A stretch of DNA of 64,000 bases. It comes from Rhynochetos jubatus. Taxonomy: Eukaryota; Chordata; Aves; Eurypygiformes; Rhynochetidae. The notes beneath the pieces are model-generated. The model had not been told where the DNA came from and did no database searches. It was given only the letters and a program-made list of their open reading frames with translations. The position numbers were made by a program, and so were the translations under genes. Within the stretch, counting starts at the first letter, position 1. Every line of letters starts with the position of its first letter. This document shows positions 27,630-39,710 of the stretch, piece after piece. Location: contig CM050659.1 of NCBI GenBank assembly GCA_027574665.1, positions 21,119,001 to 21,183,000 on the forward strand, in the 5' to 3' direction.

Positions 27630-30600
27630 AGTACCTGTGAAATCCTGGAATCCAACAAAATTAGTATAAGTCTAGAAAAAGGTTGTGTTGGCTTAGATAA
27701 AGAGTAGCCTGCTGGTGAAAATTATTTCTGCTTTATAATGTTAAAATCTCTCTGTGCAGCAGTATATAAATTTTAAGACTAATTATTTTTAATGACTGTT
27801 TGCTTCAAGATGGGATACAACTATTACTCCAATTACCCATTATACTGTAACAGCATTCAAAAGCCACAAACTACTCAGCAACCAAACATTCCTCCATGGG
27901 CAGAGGCTTTCATCATTTCACCCTTCCTGCAATCACTTACTGCTACTGCCTCATTCTTCAAATATCTTCTGCAGAAAGAAAATCAAGCAGTGAGTTAATC
28001 AGGATTAAAATTCCTTTCTCTGAGTTCCTGCCATAAGGATGACTCTGTTACTACCCAGCTCAGTTGGCCCTATCTGGCCTTCGGGGCTGTGCTCATGGCA
28101 TTATCCTGCCTATTCTGTACCAGAGTCAATGGGAGAGAAGGTGAAGCAGGCTACAAGGCACTGACTGAGGGGACACCTCCTGCCTAGGCAGCAAAAGCTG
28201 ATGATGGACAAGGTCTGAACAGGCAGCTCGTGCACCGTTTGCAGCCAACAAGGCTCTGCTAGGACCAGCGGACTTGAACCTTGCTTTTATCGTAGGTTTA
28301 GACACTACAGCCACTGTGGGCCAGCTGGTTTTTATAAAGAAAAAAAGAGGGAGCACAGCACCCCTCTAGGACTACACTTGGCATGACAAGCTCATTTATT
28401 CCCAGCAGTTATTTACCACTCTACCTCTCCTGCAGCAAGTAAGACAACAGACAGGATTTGAATGTGAAACAGCTTAAATGTTACAGTGGGACAGTGGAAA
28501 CAGAGAGGAAGGAAAGGAGGGATCATCAAGATTCCCTGCCCAGACCTACATCAAGACTTGTGGGTCCTTCTCCTGCACCTCAACAGTTCCCTACAGAAAC
28601 CAGAGATGCAGTGAGGTAGCCTGCCAATGCAGGACTGATGTAACATCTCAGTCGTGGGAGACCTCAGGGTGGGAATGGCTACTGACCGTCACTGGGCAAT
28701 TCCATTCGTTTTCAGCAAGGACTTTTCCAGCCTCCCTCCTTCCTGGTAGGATCAACCTCCTGGAACCAATCCCTGCCACTGCTGGCACGGTGAGCTGAAG
28801 TCACCAAAGCTGTGACCACACACTTCGTGCAGGGTTATGCCATGCGATGAGTGAGACTAGGAGCTCAGTGATCACAGTAGCCCCAGTCCCTCACCTCCCC
28901 TGGCCGGTTCCTTAACTCTCGCTCACTCTGAGGCCCTCCCACCCATCACTGACATGCACCTCTAACAGATTTCCTTCCTGGGAAGAGGAGGGGTGAGAGG
29001 GTTGTGGAACCAATGCCAAACCCATGTACCTTGGACAGGGTCAACCACTGGCTCCAGGACAGTCGCTGGGGTGCGCTCCTGGGAGGAAGGGGACAGGGTG
29101 GCCTGGGACAGCCCCTGTCCCTAGGCACAGGGGACAGATAAATTACACACCTGAAACAGAACTATCAGGAACCTGAAAAAAATTTGCATTTATAACAACT
29201 GGAGCACGTCTGATGTGGGCTGGCTGAAATCTTCCCCTCTTTGCTGGTGCTACAGGTTTCTGAGGGATGTGCATATCAGGTAACAAAAAATCAATTGAAA
29301 ATTCCTACACACACCTCCTTGTTGAATTTTTTATTATCGTTCATTTAAACCTAACAAACTACACGTCCCTGGTTTTCAACATCGTGTCCATGAACCCCTC
29401 TTGTCTCCCTGCCTTTGGCTGGAAAGGCAACTCCACGCCTCAGTCTGGACCAGGATTGGCACAGGAGCCCTGAGGCAGTAGGCATCTGACACCCTTGTCT
29501 CCGGAGTGCCCCAAATCCCTACTTGTTAACATCAGGCATGATGGCAGTTCCATGTTCCTTTTATACAATGAGTTCCTGTAAACCTGCAATTCAATTTCTG
29601 ACTCAAGTTTCCAGTGTCAGACCACCACAAGTGACGCCCCTACGCAAGAACTAACTGTGCTGGAGAAGGAGCACACACCTCTGCCAGCAGAGCAAATCCC
29701 ATCCAAGAGGTATTCCCTGTCCCCACAGCTGCATGGGAGCCATCATTACAGACTATATTCACTATTATTTGGAATAAAATGGGGTTGATTATACAGAATG
29801 AAAGAAAAATCTTTCAATTTGGGCTTACAAGAAGAGAAACTACTCAGGAAGCTGAGCAGCCCCCACTACAGCAGCTCAACTGGGATTGATGCCCACAGCG
29901 GGGAGGTATGGCTACTCTGGGGGGCACCTTCCAGCCCAAGACATAGCCTGACACTGGTTCTTCTTACAGCTGCAGAGCCCCTTGAACTCATTTTCACCTC
30001 AGGAAATCTTCCACTTCTCTGGCACGCCCTTTGAACAGTACCTAAAAATCTCAGGGCGGGTAACATTTTCTGGAAGTGCAAAGAAGCAATATATTATACT
30101 GTAGATATGCACACATATATGTGTATGTAGAGATTTGTCATATATATTGGAGATATTGTGAAACTATTTCCCCTAAGAATAACACTGGGAGGCACAGAGG
30201 TTTCACCTGTCACCTTGCAAGACATGCTTTGGATATTGAGGGGCCGGATTTATAGAGTTGTTTTATTTTCACCAGGTTTTTCACGTTTCATAAAGCAGAA
30301 CATAGTGTAATTTATTGCTTGTCTAGCATCTTCCATACCAAAAAATTTACAAAAATGTTTCAACTGCCAATTACAGTTAAGCAGCCTCACTCAAAGGCAG
30401 CAGAGCTAACACCGGAATCATTAACCTCAGAATTTCATGGGCAGATGAGAGATCTCAAAGCTCAATTATTTTTCATGGACAGAATTCCCACCATCTTCCT
30501 TCTAACCATATCGTTCCCAGGAAGATGGGTCTGAAAGATGAAGAGCTCAGCAAAGACGGCTTGAAAAGAAAGCTGTGAGCCAAGCCGGCTCAGGAAAAGC

Positions 30601-33600
30601 ATGTACCGGAGCATTCCCAGGGAGGGCACAGAGACCAAAAAAAGGCAGAAATCTCACCTCCTCCCTCGGCATTCTCAAAATGGCACATATGGACCAGAAC
30701 AAAGAGCACAGTTAGAGTCATAGGATAAGAGAAACTGGGTAGGGCAACACAGCAGGGAGATTTTTAAATGAGCAGGATCGTTTATATTTGACTTCGAAAA
30801 GAAAGGATATCACTGTCCTCAGCCTGGTGTGGAGATATTTTTATTGCCTGACTTTTACATGAACCTATCAAGCTAGTGTTTGGACAGTAAGAATACATTG
30901 CAGAGATATATCAGTATGTCTATAGTGTCTGGCAGGGACTTGCAGCTTCTCTCTTCCAAGCCTCAGGCAATAATGTCCTGGGTGACATGTTTCTATGTTG
31001 AAGCACTGAACATCTATCAGATTTATGCAATTCACAATGCTCGTGTGCTGACTTCAAAACCCACGAAATATAGATGGCAACGAGATCTTTTTCCCCTAAA
31101 GAAAGGGTTATTCTTCTTTTAGAAGATGGTTGGAACCACAGTCAATACATAAGGTTTTGAAGACTGAACTTTAATTAGAGAGATAAAGAAACATATCTTG
31201 TTAAAAGGAGTTTGTATTGGATGCCTGACAATGAAACTGCTTCCAGGACAACCACCAGAGATGTTCCTGCAAGGAGCTCTGGAGAAGGAAGACAAAGAGC
31301 TCACTTTTCACAAACATTGGCTTTTTGCCATCTTTGCACATTTGTGACTCCTCCTCTACCAATTTCAGCATGAAGCAGAAGACCTTAAATGCAAATAATA
31401 CTTCTTATCCAGTTTTAGCATTGCATGTTACCCTTGATAGTCGAAAATTTGTCAATTCTTTAATATTAACAGTACTGAGGAAAGGAGGTGGTGTTCACAT
31501 GGAAACCTACAGTTCTATTGCCACATGAATAAAATATCATAACCTATAAGAGATAATGGGGCTTTGGAGCAGGGCTGGTTTAGTTCACACAATTGCTGCT
31601 GCTAAGAGTTAAAGATGATACTTCCTTGTTTAATAGAGTTCCCTGAAAAAATATGCCAATCAAAATACTGTGCCTTGCATCTGAGAGATGCCCTTGTCTA
31701 GCACAGTCAGAGAACAGTGTAAACAGCCCAATTCAGTCTTCCTCCTTGGCAAACAGCAAGCAAACCCTAAAACGAGGGCAAACAATCCCAGCGAGCAGCG
31801 TGATTAGGTTTGCTCCAGAACACCAGTACGCAAATAAAGACAAAGAGAGTGCAAGCAGGTATCTCCCTCCTCGGGAAAAAGGCAAAGTCCATCCCTAGCG
31901 TGCTGATACACAAGGATGAAATGACCCACGCTGAAAGAAAATGCGACAAGAGATGACGATCTTAAATTTAATACTACAGCTTAAGTTTTCTCGACTATGG
32001 TCTTCAGACTAGAGTTTTAAAGGCTGGTGTCTAAAAGAAAGAATAATGATATTGTCAGTGCAACTTAAGAAACTGTATCTGAAAAATAATGCAAGGAGGG
32101 TTTGGCTAAGGATGAGCTTGGAGATGCAGCCTCTGGGGGATCTGCTTTTTCATTAAATTTTAAATATGTGCATAAAACATGGGTTTATGTTGTGTGCTCA
32201 GAATTGTGTGGAATCAAGTAAGTAAAAAAAAAAAAAACAAAACACTTCCTTGGCATCCATTTACTACTTGAAAGAATGAGCACTGACAATCTGGAAGCTT
32301 AAAAATAAGGAATTTTGTCCAGGTTTGGGTTAACCTTATCTCTCCCCTCTTCCAAGGTGCTTGCTGGTTCTCCATCTTCGTGCCAGGAGTCAGTCCGCTA
32401 CAACTGGAGGCACCCTGGATTTTACAGAGATGTTCTTTTTCTTAAGTACAAAAAAATGTACTTAGCATAAGGATTAAAGTTTTCAGACTCAGGCACTCAA
32501 CTTCAGAGCAAACAGCTTTGAATGCCACGGTTCAGATTGGCATTTGCTGTTTTATAGCACAACAGGAGTTCCTAAAGGCTGCTGTGACAAGCTCTGGGTG
32601 GAGCTGGGTGTCCCAGGGTGCTACTGGGACCTGGCAGTACACCCGCAGCACTATTCCCTAAGATGTTGCTCCTTACAGTGCCAGATCTTCCCATCCCTGT
32701 CTGCTGGGCAGTTCCTATTCACTGCAGGACCCGCTCTGGTTAGATGGTCCTTGAACCCAGAGTGAAGGGCTGGAGCAGCAGGTACTTCCAGCAGACCTAA
32801 AGTGGCGCATAGACGGAATCCTGATGACAAAACCAGCAGGTATCGCTATGCCTTGTGGAGACAGAACATCGTTCTCTCAGTCTCGGCATCCTCAGGACTG
32901 TCTAATTCTCACATTTTAATTTCACCATTATTCGCACTATTCCACCTAATCTTGAAATTATTTACCACAAAAAAAAAAAAAAAAAACCACCACAATGACC
33001 TAGGCCCTCAAAAACAGACTATTTCAACAGTTAGTGCCTCGCATGCAGGCCTGCTTTGATTTCCCTGACTTAAGAATCATCCAATTTGATTTATTTTTGT
33101 GCAGCATTGCAGCACTAACCCCTTAAAACAACAACAGGAGGACCTTTAATGAGTCAAAGACAATATTGTATTATGGAAGCAAAGATTAAAGAAACTAAAT
33201 TTTCCCTTTAAAATAAAATTTGAAAGCTTTAGAGAGCCCAAGAAGGCAAAAGTGTCATACATGAAGGAAGTACAATTATTCCAATCATAGAAATACAAAT
33301 GTTATCTGTAGAAAACGTACCAGGGCTTTTTGACAGAACACCACTGAATGAAAGCTAGAGAAGCAAAAACTGGATGAAAGGAAGGAAGGATGAGACAGAT
33401 GAAATGAAAGATGAGAGCTGGGTGAGAAAACAGGAGGGTCATTTCCTTTATCTAGACTTGCTAACTTCACTGTTCAGAAGCAAAGGCAGTGACTGTTCTT
33501 CACAAAATTGTCTCCAAGGATTCTGTAGTCCATTTGGTGATATTTTCAAAAAATAGTTTGAAGAAAAAAAAAACCCACAACAAAACACTACATTCTTTAA

Positions 33601-33750
33601 TGTCACTCAGCAGTAGTTCTGCAGCCAGGGATTTCTGTTCATACAATGGTTCGAGGTTTTCTACTGCTCTAGTTATTTCATTACAACCATAGGATTTATT
33701 ACATGGTAATTCCCTGAGCTTTTATAAATCTATTGGGGGGGAGAGAGGGG
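27630..33750. other. Unique non-coding DNA with low-complexity tracts
   Basis: No gene or identifiable transposon. Texture includes a GC-richer patch near 28860-29140, an alternating purine-pyrimidine patch with the palindrome ACACATATATGTGT at 30111-30124, A14 at 32224-32237, A18 at 32969-32986, a purine-rich stretch at about 33357-33437, and paired G-runs at 33735-33752. The A-runs have no cDNA-like sequence upstream, so I do not call retrocopies. Confidence 0.6.
32969..32986. repeat. Poly(A) run, A18
   Basis: The longest A run in the window, followed by a short 'ccaccacaatgacc'. The upstream 300 bases do not resemble a known mRNA, SINE or LINE tail, so it is treated as simple sequence. 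Confidence 0.9.
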
Positions 33751-33752
33751 GG
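33735..33752 (+). repeat. Paired G-runs (G7 and G6)
   Basis: G7 at 33735-33741 and G6 at 33747-33752 are joined by a short GA spacer. This is G-rich low-complexity sequence with quadruplex potential. It abuts the TAAT-rich candidate enhancer to its right. Confidence 0.85.
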
Positions 33753-33776
33753 TGTTGTCTTATGATTCCAGCCTGG

Positions 33777-34245
33777 CAACAAATTTTCCATATAAAATTT
33801 AATCTATTGTATCTCACTTTTGTATAATCAGATCATTAAAATGCATTGCTAATATGTAAATCTGAGCTAACCTCATTACCATAATTATGCTCCATAATTA
33901 TTGAATAAACAAGCATTTTAGAGTTTCTGAAGTCTGCTGAGAATGCTTTTTCAGTTTGGGAGTGGCTTTAATTATGTGCTCCCTAATCATTATTATAACC
34001 CTTTGTGGCAATCCAGCTACGTGACTGTTCTAAAAGCTGCTCCTCATCCGACTGGCAAGGACCGGGGGTTCCCGTGCTGAGAGCAGATCAGACAGCACCC
34101 TTCAATCACAGCCTGACTGCCACGCTCCACATGAATTAGTATTATTGTTTAATTTATAGACAGGGCTTTGCTCACAAGCCTCCACGTATTTTAAGGAATT
34201 ATGAGCAATGAGTCAAATTCCGCCTTTCCCTCTGGAAGGAGAACT
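33777..34245. promoter_or_regulatory. Candidate conserved non-coding element, TAAT-rich
   Basis: Dense ATTA/TAAT cores, including the palindrome CATAATTATG at 33880-33889, a nearby 'ccataattattg', and 'cctaatcattattataaccc' around 33983-34002, lie in complex sequence with an octamer-like ATGTAAAT at about 33854. No repeat family is recognisable and no reading frame is open for long. This combination is what deeply conserved developmental enhancers usually look like. It is inference from texture; conservation was not tested. Confidence 0.3.
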
Positions 34246-34699
34246 AGCGAGTGAACATCTCTGTATGACATAAGTTTATTGAATGTAAAGTATTCCGAGA
34301 AAACACACTCACCGTAGGTTTTACACCTGCACTGCACAGATGCCCAATGAAACAGCTTTCAAATGTGCTGCCTACTGAGTATTTTTTCTCTTCTTTTCTC
34401 CCTTTTTTTTTTAAATATATCCCTAAATGAGGCATAGGGTAAACATCAGATCCCCAGCCAACACACGTAGCTCCACTGAAGCTAATAAACCCTTGCCAAT
34501 GTATGGAAGATTCAGCTCATTACCTTTAGAAAGCATCATGAGCAGAACCCTGCTGACTTTTTCAATCCAGTTTCATCTTTAATAAGAAGCACATCGTTCT
34601 CAGACTGCCATTGTCAGAACACGCTGTCGCATCTTGACCTAAACAGAAAATGGAAACGTACTGTCTTCACAGGCCCCAGGAAAAGATTTCCACAACCTG

Positions 34700-34825
34700 T
34701 GATAGGCATGACCTTTGAACAAATGACTCATGAATGATCAATAAGGTCTTGGCAACATTTGAGTGTCCTTGACCCTAAGCGATATAAACAAAAATATCCA
34801 TTATATTGACCTTTTCTCCTTTTAC
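34700..34825. promoter_or_regulatory. Nuclear-receptor, AP-1 and FOX-type site cluster
   Basis: Within about 125 bases there are TGACCTTTGAAC (34709-34720, a DR1-like site on the minus strand of the HNF4/COUP-TF/RXR type), TGACTCAT (34724-34731, AP-1), TGTCCTTGACCC (34764-34775, abutting nuclear-receptor half-sites on the minus strand), a FOX-type ATAAACA (34784-34790), and TGACCTT (34807-34813, an ERR/NR half-site). Each alone is expected by chance now and then; the grouping is what suggests an enhancer. No transcript evidence exists in the sequence. Confidence 0.3.
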
Positions 34826-37800
34826 ATGAGATTTTGCATAGGAGAATTAATTAAAAGTTTGTCAAAATGTAAGAAGGGCATTAAGATTGATCCATACAAA
34901 TTTTCAGACTGAAAATGGAGGGGAGAAAAAAAGTGTTTTAACTACATATTAGAAAAATCAAGCATAAACAGCATAGCAGGCATACTAATGAACCTGTTAG
35001 CACCAAAGAAATAACTGATTAACAGCACCACTATGGTTCTCCAAATGGCAACAGAAAATACGAAACACAAATTGATAAGGGTCTTTCATCTCAAAATGGA
35101 AAAAAAAAAAAAACCAAAACAGCTCACCAAACAAACCCCCAAACAACCCAAGAATCAGATTACTTGAGTACTTTTTAGAGTGCCAAGGCTCATCTGATTT
35201 TCTTATAACAGGAGAAATAGACTGAAAATGCCCCATCTCTCAGAGGGTAGCTTTCTCTCCCCAGTTCTTTGTAACAGCATCCCTTGACAGCCTGTCCTCT
35301 ACATATTCAGTCTCTCAGCTCTCCTTCCCTGGAAAGTGAACTAGAAAGGAAGCTCAAATTAGATTCAGGCAGTGATGAACATTACCATTTTGGTGAGCTG
35401 AAGCTTGTCAAGCTCTCTTATCCTTTAGGTGAACATCACATTACCTGACCACGGGACAAAGATTTGATGTGAAATTACACTTCACTGTGCATTTATGGGA
35501 CAGACAGACTGTTTTATCCTAGATGGGGGAAGAAAGATCAGACCTTCATAGGAAAGAAAAAAGGATTATTCACATTCATTGACAACAGCATCACCTTGCA
35601 GGCAAACACCAGCATTTCTCTCCTCTACGTATGGATTTTGTGCCCTTCTGCACGACCTTTTTTTGAGAGCATTGGAAAGAAAAGTGACAGGAGTAAACAT
35701 CAGTGAAATAAATCATTTGCTCTTAAACAGTTTAAGATGTAGAATTAAAAAAAAAAAAAAAAGAAAAAATCAAGTGATACAAGAAACATATATTCAGAGA
35801 AACACGTTACCCTGGAAATTAACTACAAGGAGGTGGTTTGGAGACAAGAAGTAACCCTCAAACTATATTTAAATCTCAGTTTATCCTATTAAATCCTGAG
35901 TCTGTTGTTTCCCTACAGAGGAATTTCCAGCGCGGGGAAGCTGAAGCCGGTAGAAGGAAAGATAAAATCAGCACTTCGTTCAGTAGGAAAATCTCAGCAC
36001 AATGCCAGGCTTAGAGCCCACCCCAAGAATGACACCAACTAATACCAAATATGCTCTTCCTCTCTGTAGGGATTTTCATCAGAGAACCTGGAAGTACTTT
36101 CAAGTATCCATCTATTAAACTTCACTAATGAAATGGTACATGTGTGCACATTTTCTGGATTAAAAAAGGCACGTAAAGATCTGTGGCTAGACCTAGATCC
36201 CTTTTTGGTTGGGTGGGGGGACGAAGGGCCAAAATAACAGTAGTTTCAGGTCTTTCTTGCAAGACTGTTCTTCCTCCTATTCTCTTTTTCTGCAACCTAA
36301 ATCTTAGATCTCCCCCTGCATGGCACCATAGCTTAAAGCCCAGATTGGCACCCCATCTCCTAAGTGAGAGGCAGGTTTGGCCCCCATCTCCCTCAGGTGA
36401 GCCAAACTCACATCTCCTGCCACCTCCCCAAGCTCGCAGCCCCCTGAACAGCACAGACACATTCCACAGAGATATGCTTCTTATAAAGAAAGCAAAAGCC
36501 GCACGATGCAAGAGACCCGAGCCTACCAAGGCACCCCAGAAAGCCAGTAGTAGCACAGGCACCTCCAAACACTGCAGGGCTCTTGTCCACTCACTACCAC
36601 TGCTGACCCAGAGACACGCCAGCTCACAGTCACGCTGCACTCAGCTGAGAGCAGAGAGGGGCGAGGAGGACGAGCAGAGGGAGAGCAGGGCTTGCCCTTC
36701 TCCCGGAGCAGGGGCGCAGGTCCCTGCAGAACTGCCTCCTTGTCTTAGGAGGCTTTGCTGAAACAAGCACAGAAATCATTCAGCTAAAAAAGAAAAATGT
36801 TATTTAGAAGATGCTCATTTTAGCTGGAGTCATTACAGTCCCCAGCTCCATTCTGCTCACACAACAAAGGAAACGGCAAACAGCAGCACAGAAACCAGCA
36901 GAGGAGGGGAACCTCCTACACCACCTTCACCACAGAACCAGACATGGACCCTTAGAAAAAGGATTAGGAATGAAACCTCATTGCCTCAGTGCATCATTTT
37001 AGACTGCAAGGCTGCTCGGAAGGACCATCCCACTCTCAGGGCTGTTGCCCAGCCAGCATCACAAGACCATTGACCTGACTTTATAATATTTTTTAACCTG
37101 TTTGCTCATTGTTACAGGTTTACATTTCAGCTGGGTGGGTGACCTGACTGGCTGTGCAGCCCTACAGATGCTACTCCATGGGCCAGGGAGGCAGCAGGAA
37201 TGAGTCGAGCAGGAGAAGTGGCAGAACTGCCTCACGTGTGGGCTCCAGTGGGTTGGCTGCTCCTCACCTGTCTCGGACCTACCTGAGCCAGGGTGGGAGT
37301 GGGCCCAGCAGAAGACTCTTCCCACATTGGGGCACCAACTTGTTTGCTCCTTCTCTGCTCACAGAGCGTGTAGGATCTTACTTATCTCTGAAACACTGTC
37401 CCTGTGTCGAAACCAGTTCATACAGCCTATATGTGTGACACCTTTTGTCACAGATAAGAAGCAGGCATGCAGACAAACACTATCACCCTTTATGCTTCAT
37501 TTTCTTAAGTGAAAACCAGTGTTGATTCATCAGTAAAAACAGCTGTTTTCTTGAATTGCAAATCTTGTTATCACTAGGTGCAGATACACCCAGCCACTGA
37601 AGCAAGATAGGGCATTGTTTCACCTTTTTTAGCCAATTTGTACTGCCAAAAGAGCCAAAAAAAGAACAGGAATCTGCCTGGGCAAGGGCGCTGTACACAG
37701 TGCAAATCCACCAAAGCACCTCCTGTCACGTCTGTCTGTGCTGCAGTCTCTTCACTTGCAACCAACAGAACAGAGGGAGAAAGGAGAGGAGCTGCACCAT

Positions 37801-39080
37801 GACATCAACTCAGACTTTCTAGCATCCCTCCTTTGACTTCAATAAGCAGACTTCACAAAGTCAGTACACACCACGAATCACGTGGCTGAGAATCATGAGC
37901 GAGCCTTGTCTTTCCTTCTGCCTTCAACTCAGGATGAAATGTGCTCCTTATATTGGATGTCACTGCCTGACCCTAGGATGACACACACACAGGGACCTTC
38001 CCACTGGCCCAGAGATTATTGCAAGATGCTGCTCAGAGCCTCAAATTTGGTTTCAAACTCTGTCTGTTTCACTAGCAATTTCTTCCAGCTGACTGTCAAT
38101 TTCTCCTTTTTTAGAGAGGGGAAATAAAAAAGACATAAAAATTAAAAGATTGAAGAGACCCCTCTGTCCCATATTTCCCCACCTTCTTCCTCTGTGCCTC
38201 TCCTAAGCAGTCGCTCAGTGCAGAAGAGCCGTTACTGCACTCGGCACATGCTGGCGACACCTGACTGCCAAGGAAGAACTGCAAACCACTCTTCCTGAAG
38301 CAGCACTAAAACAGTTAATTACACTAAGCTAGTTAATAGCCTTTCATCATCAAGGACTAGTTCTTTTGCACACACAGGGACAGAATCCATTTATTTTTTA
38401 TGTATATCCTTTTATTTATCTCCCTCCTACCAGCTGTATGATAATTTATTCTCTGTCACTGTTCTTAACTCATGAGTTCATTTAAAGTGTGATAGCAGTG
38501 GAAATACATTAACAGTTTCAGAGAATAAAACCTTTCTGAAAATGGAATCCAGCACTTTACTTTTACAAATACAGAATTTACACATTTGCACTTGGCTTAA
38601 TTAATTAAATCCATACGGGAATTACCCAAGCCATACAGTATGGCAGAATATGTATGCTGATACCTAATTATCATCAATTCAGGCAGAACAAAGCAGCCAG
38701 AAAACTGCTTCAGTCTAAGAGGTGGGTCAGGATCAGCCAAGGAGCGAGCGGAGCAGTCCCAAGCTGACAGTAGCTGCTCTGAGGTATCTGGGATGTGATT
38801 CCTCAAGCCAAGACTGCTGTAGCCAGAAGGAATGGACACCATCTTCTTTCCATCTGTCCCTGCACACACCTCCCACCTCTCCTGCTGTGTCACACGTGGC
38901 CCATTTCATCCCTTGATTCAGCTGAAGACTGAACAAGTTTAGGTAAGCTTAGGTTAGCAGCGCTGGAAGTGGAATGAAGACTGGGGCCGTTTTCGGAAGA
39001 GCCCGAGCAGCTCACACGACTGCACCCCTGGAAAACCTCAGTTTGCTTTAAGCCACAAGTTTCTGAGATAGCAGAAAAAT
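34826..39080. other. Unique DNA, no gene seen
   Basis: Holds A14 at 35100-35113, A16 at 35747-35762, and a GC-rich patch at about 36180-36760 where both strands are open (192 codons plus, 171 codons minus). Neither product has a recognisable domain. The part at about 38300-38580 is AT-rich with spaced TAAT cores. No known repeat family was identified. Confidence 0.55.
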
Positions 39081-39419
39081 ACCTGGGAGCCGATTCTCTT
39101 CCAGAGCCGTGCTACCTCACGTGCCATTGCCGGGGAAGGGGGCAAGGCCCTGCAGAGCAAGACCCTTACCAGGGCGCTGACCCCAGGAAGCCCTTTCTGT
39201 GGGGATGTTGAGCTCTGCAGAGCTCCTGCCAGCTCTCAGAGCATTCGGCTCCCCATCAGCTTTTGCTGTACTGGCCATCTCTAACCCACATCAGCGATGC
39301 TTTTCCCCTACACGAGAGCAACAGCCACTCGTCTCTTGGGAAACAACTCTGCAAAAGAATTATCTTCTTTTATCCACTAATCCTGTTTGCCAGTACAGCA
39401 GGGACACTGACAGAGTGCT

Positions 39420-39540
39420 TCGCCCTCAGCGGCGGCTGTGTCACGGTGCCCTCCGTATCCCCCACGGCCCCAGCACGGCCCAGCAGCGCGGCTCGGCCAT
39501 GGGACCACGGCTGCCACACTGACCGAGGATCAGCAGCAGG
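39420..39540. promoter_or_regulatory. Short CpG-dense, GC-rich spot
   Basis: By hand count this 120-base stretch has 12 CpG dinucleotides and about 73% G+C, an observed/expected CpG ratio near 0.76, while the surrounding DNA is CpG-poor. It is too short for a formal CpG island. A scatter of CpG continues upstream to about 39090. It may be a small promoter or enhancer, or part of an unrecognised GC-rich repeat. Confidence 0.3.
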
Positions 39541-39637
39541 AAATTAAAGAGCTGAGCAATATAGATTGAAGAGGTGTGGTTTTCCCAATTTTTTTTCCAA
39601 ACCAACCTTTCCATTCCACCTTTTCCTTTTTCCTCAG

Positions 39638-39702
39638 CCTCTTCTGTGTAATTAAGAGCAGTTAGAAGAGAATTAACCAGGAAAAAGCCATCAGATTCTT
39701 GG
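39638..39702 (+). other. Exon-like segment between strong splice-like signals
   Basis: A pyrimidine-rich tract ending in 'tttttcctcag' (AG at 39636-39637) is followed 65 bases later by a GTAAGT donor (39703-39708). All three forward frames contain a stop inside, so any exon here would be non-coding. The signals are better than average by eye but such pairs arise by chance in 64 kb, so this is only a candidate. Confidence 0.2.
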
Positions 39703-39710
39703 GTAAGTCA

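Noticed and set aside
32969-32986. A18 as the tail of a processed pseudogene
   Set aside because: The upstream sequence shows no cDNA-like frame or known mRNA, so no retrocopy can be supported.
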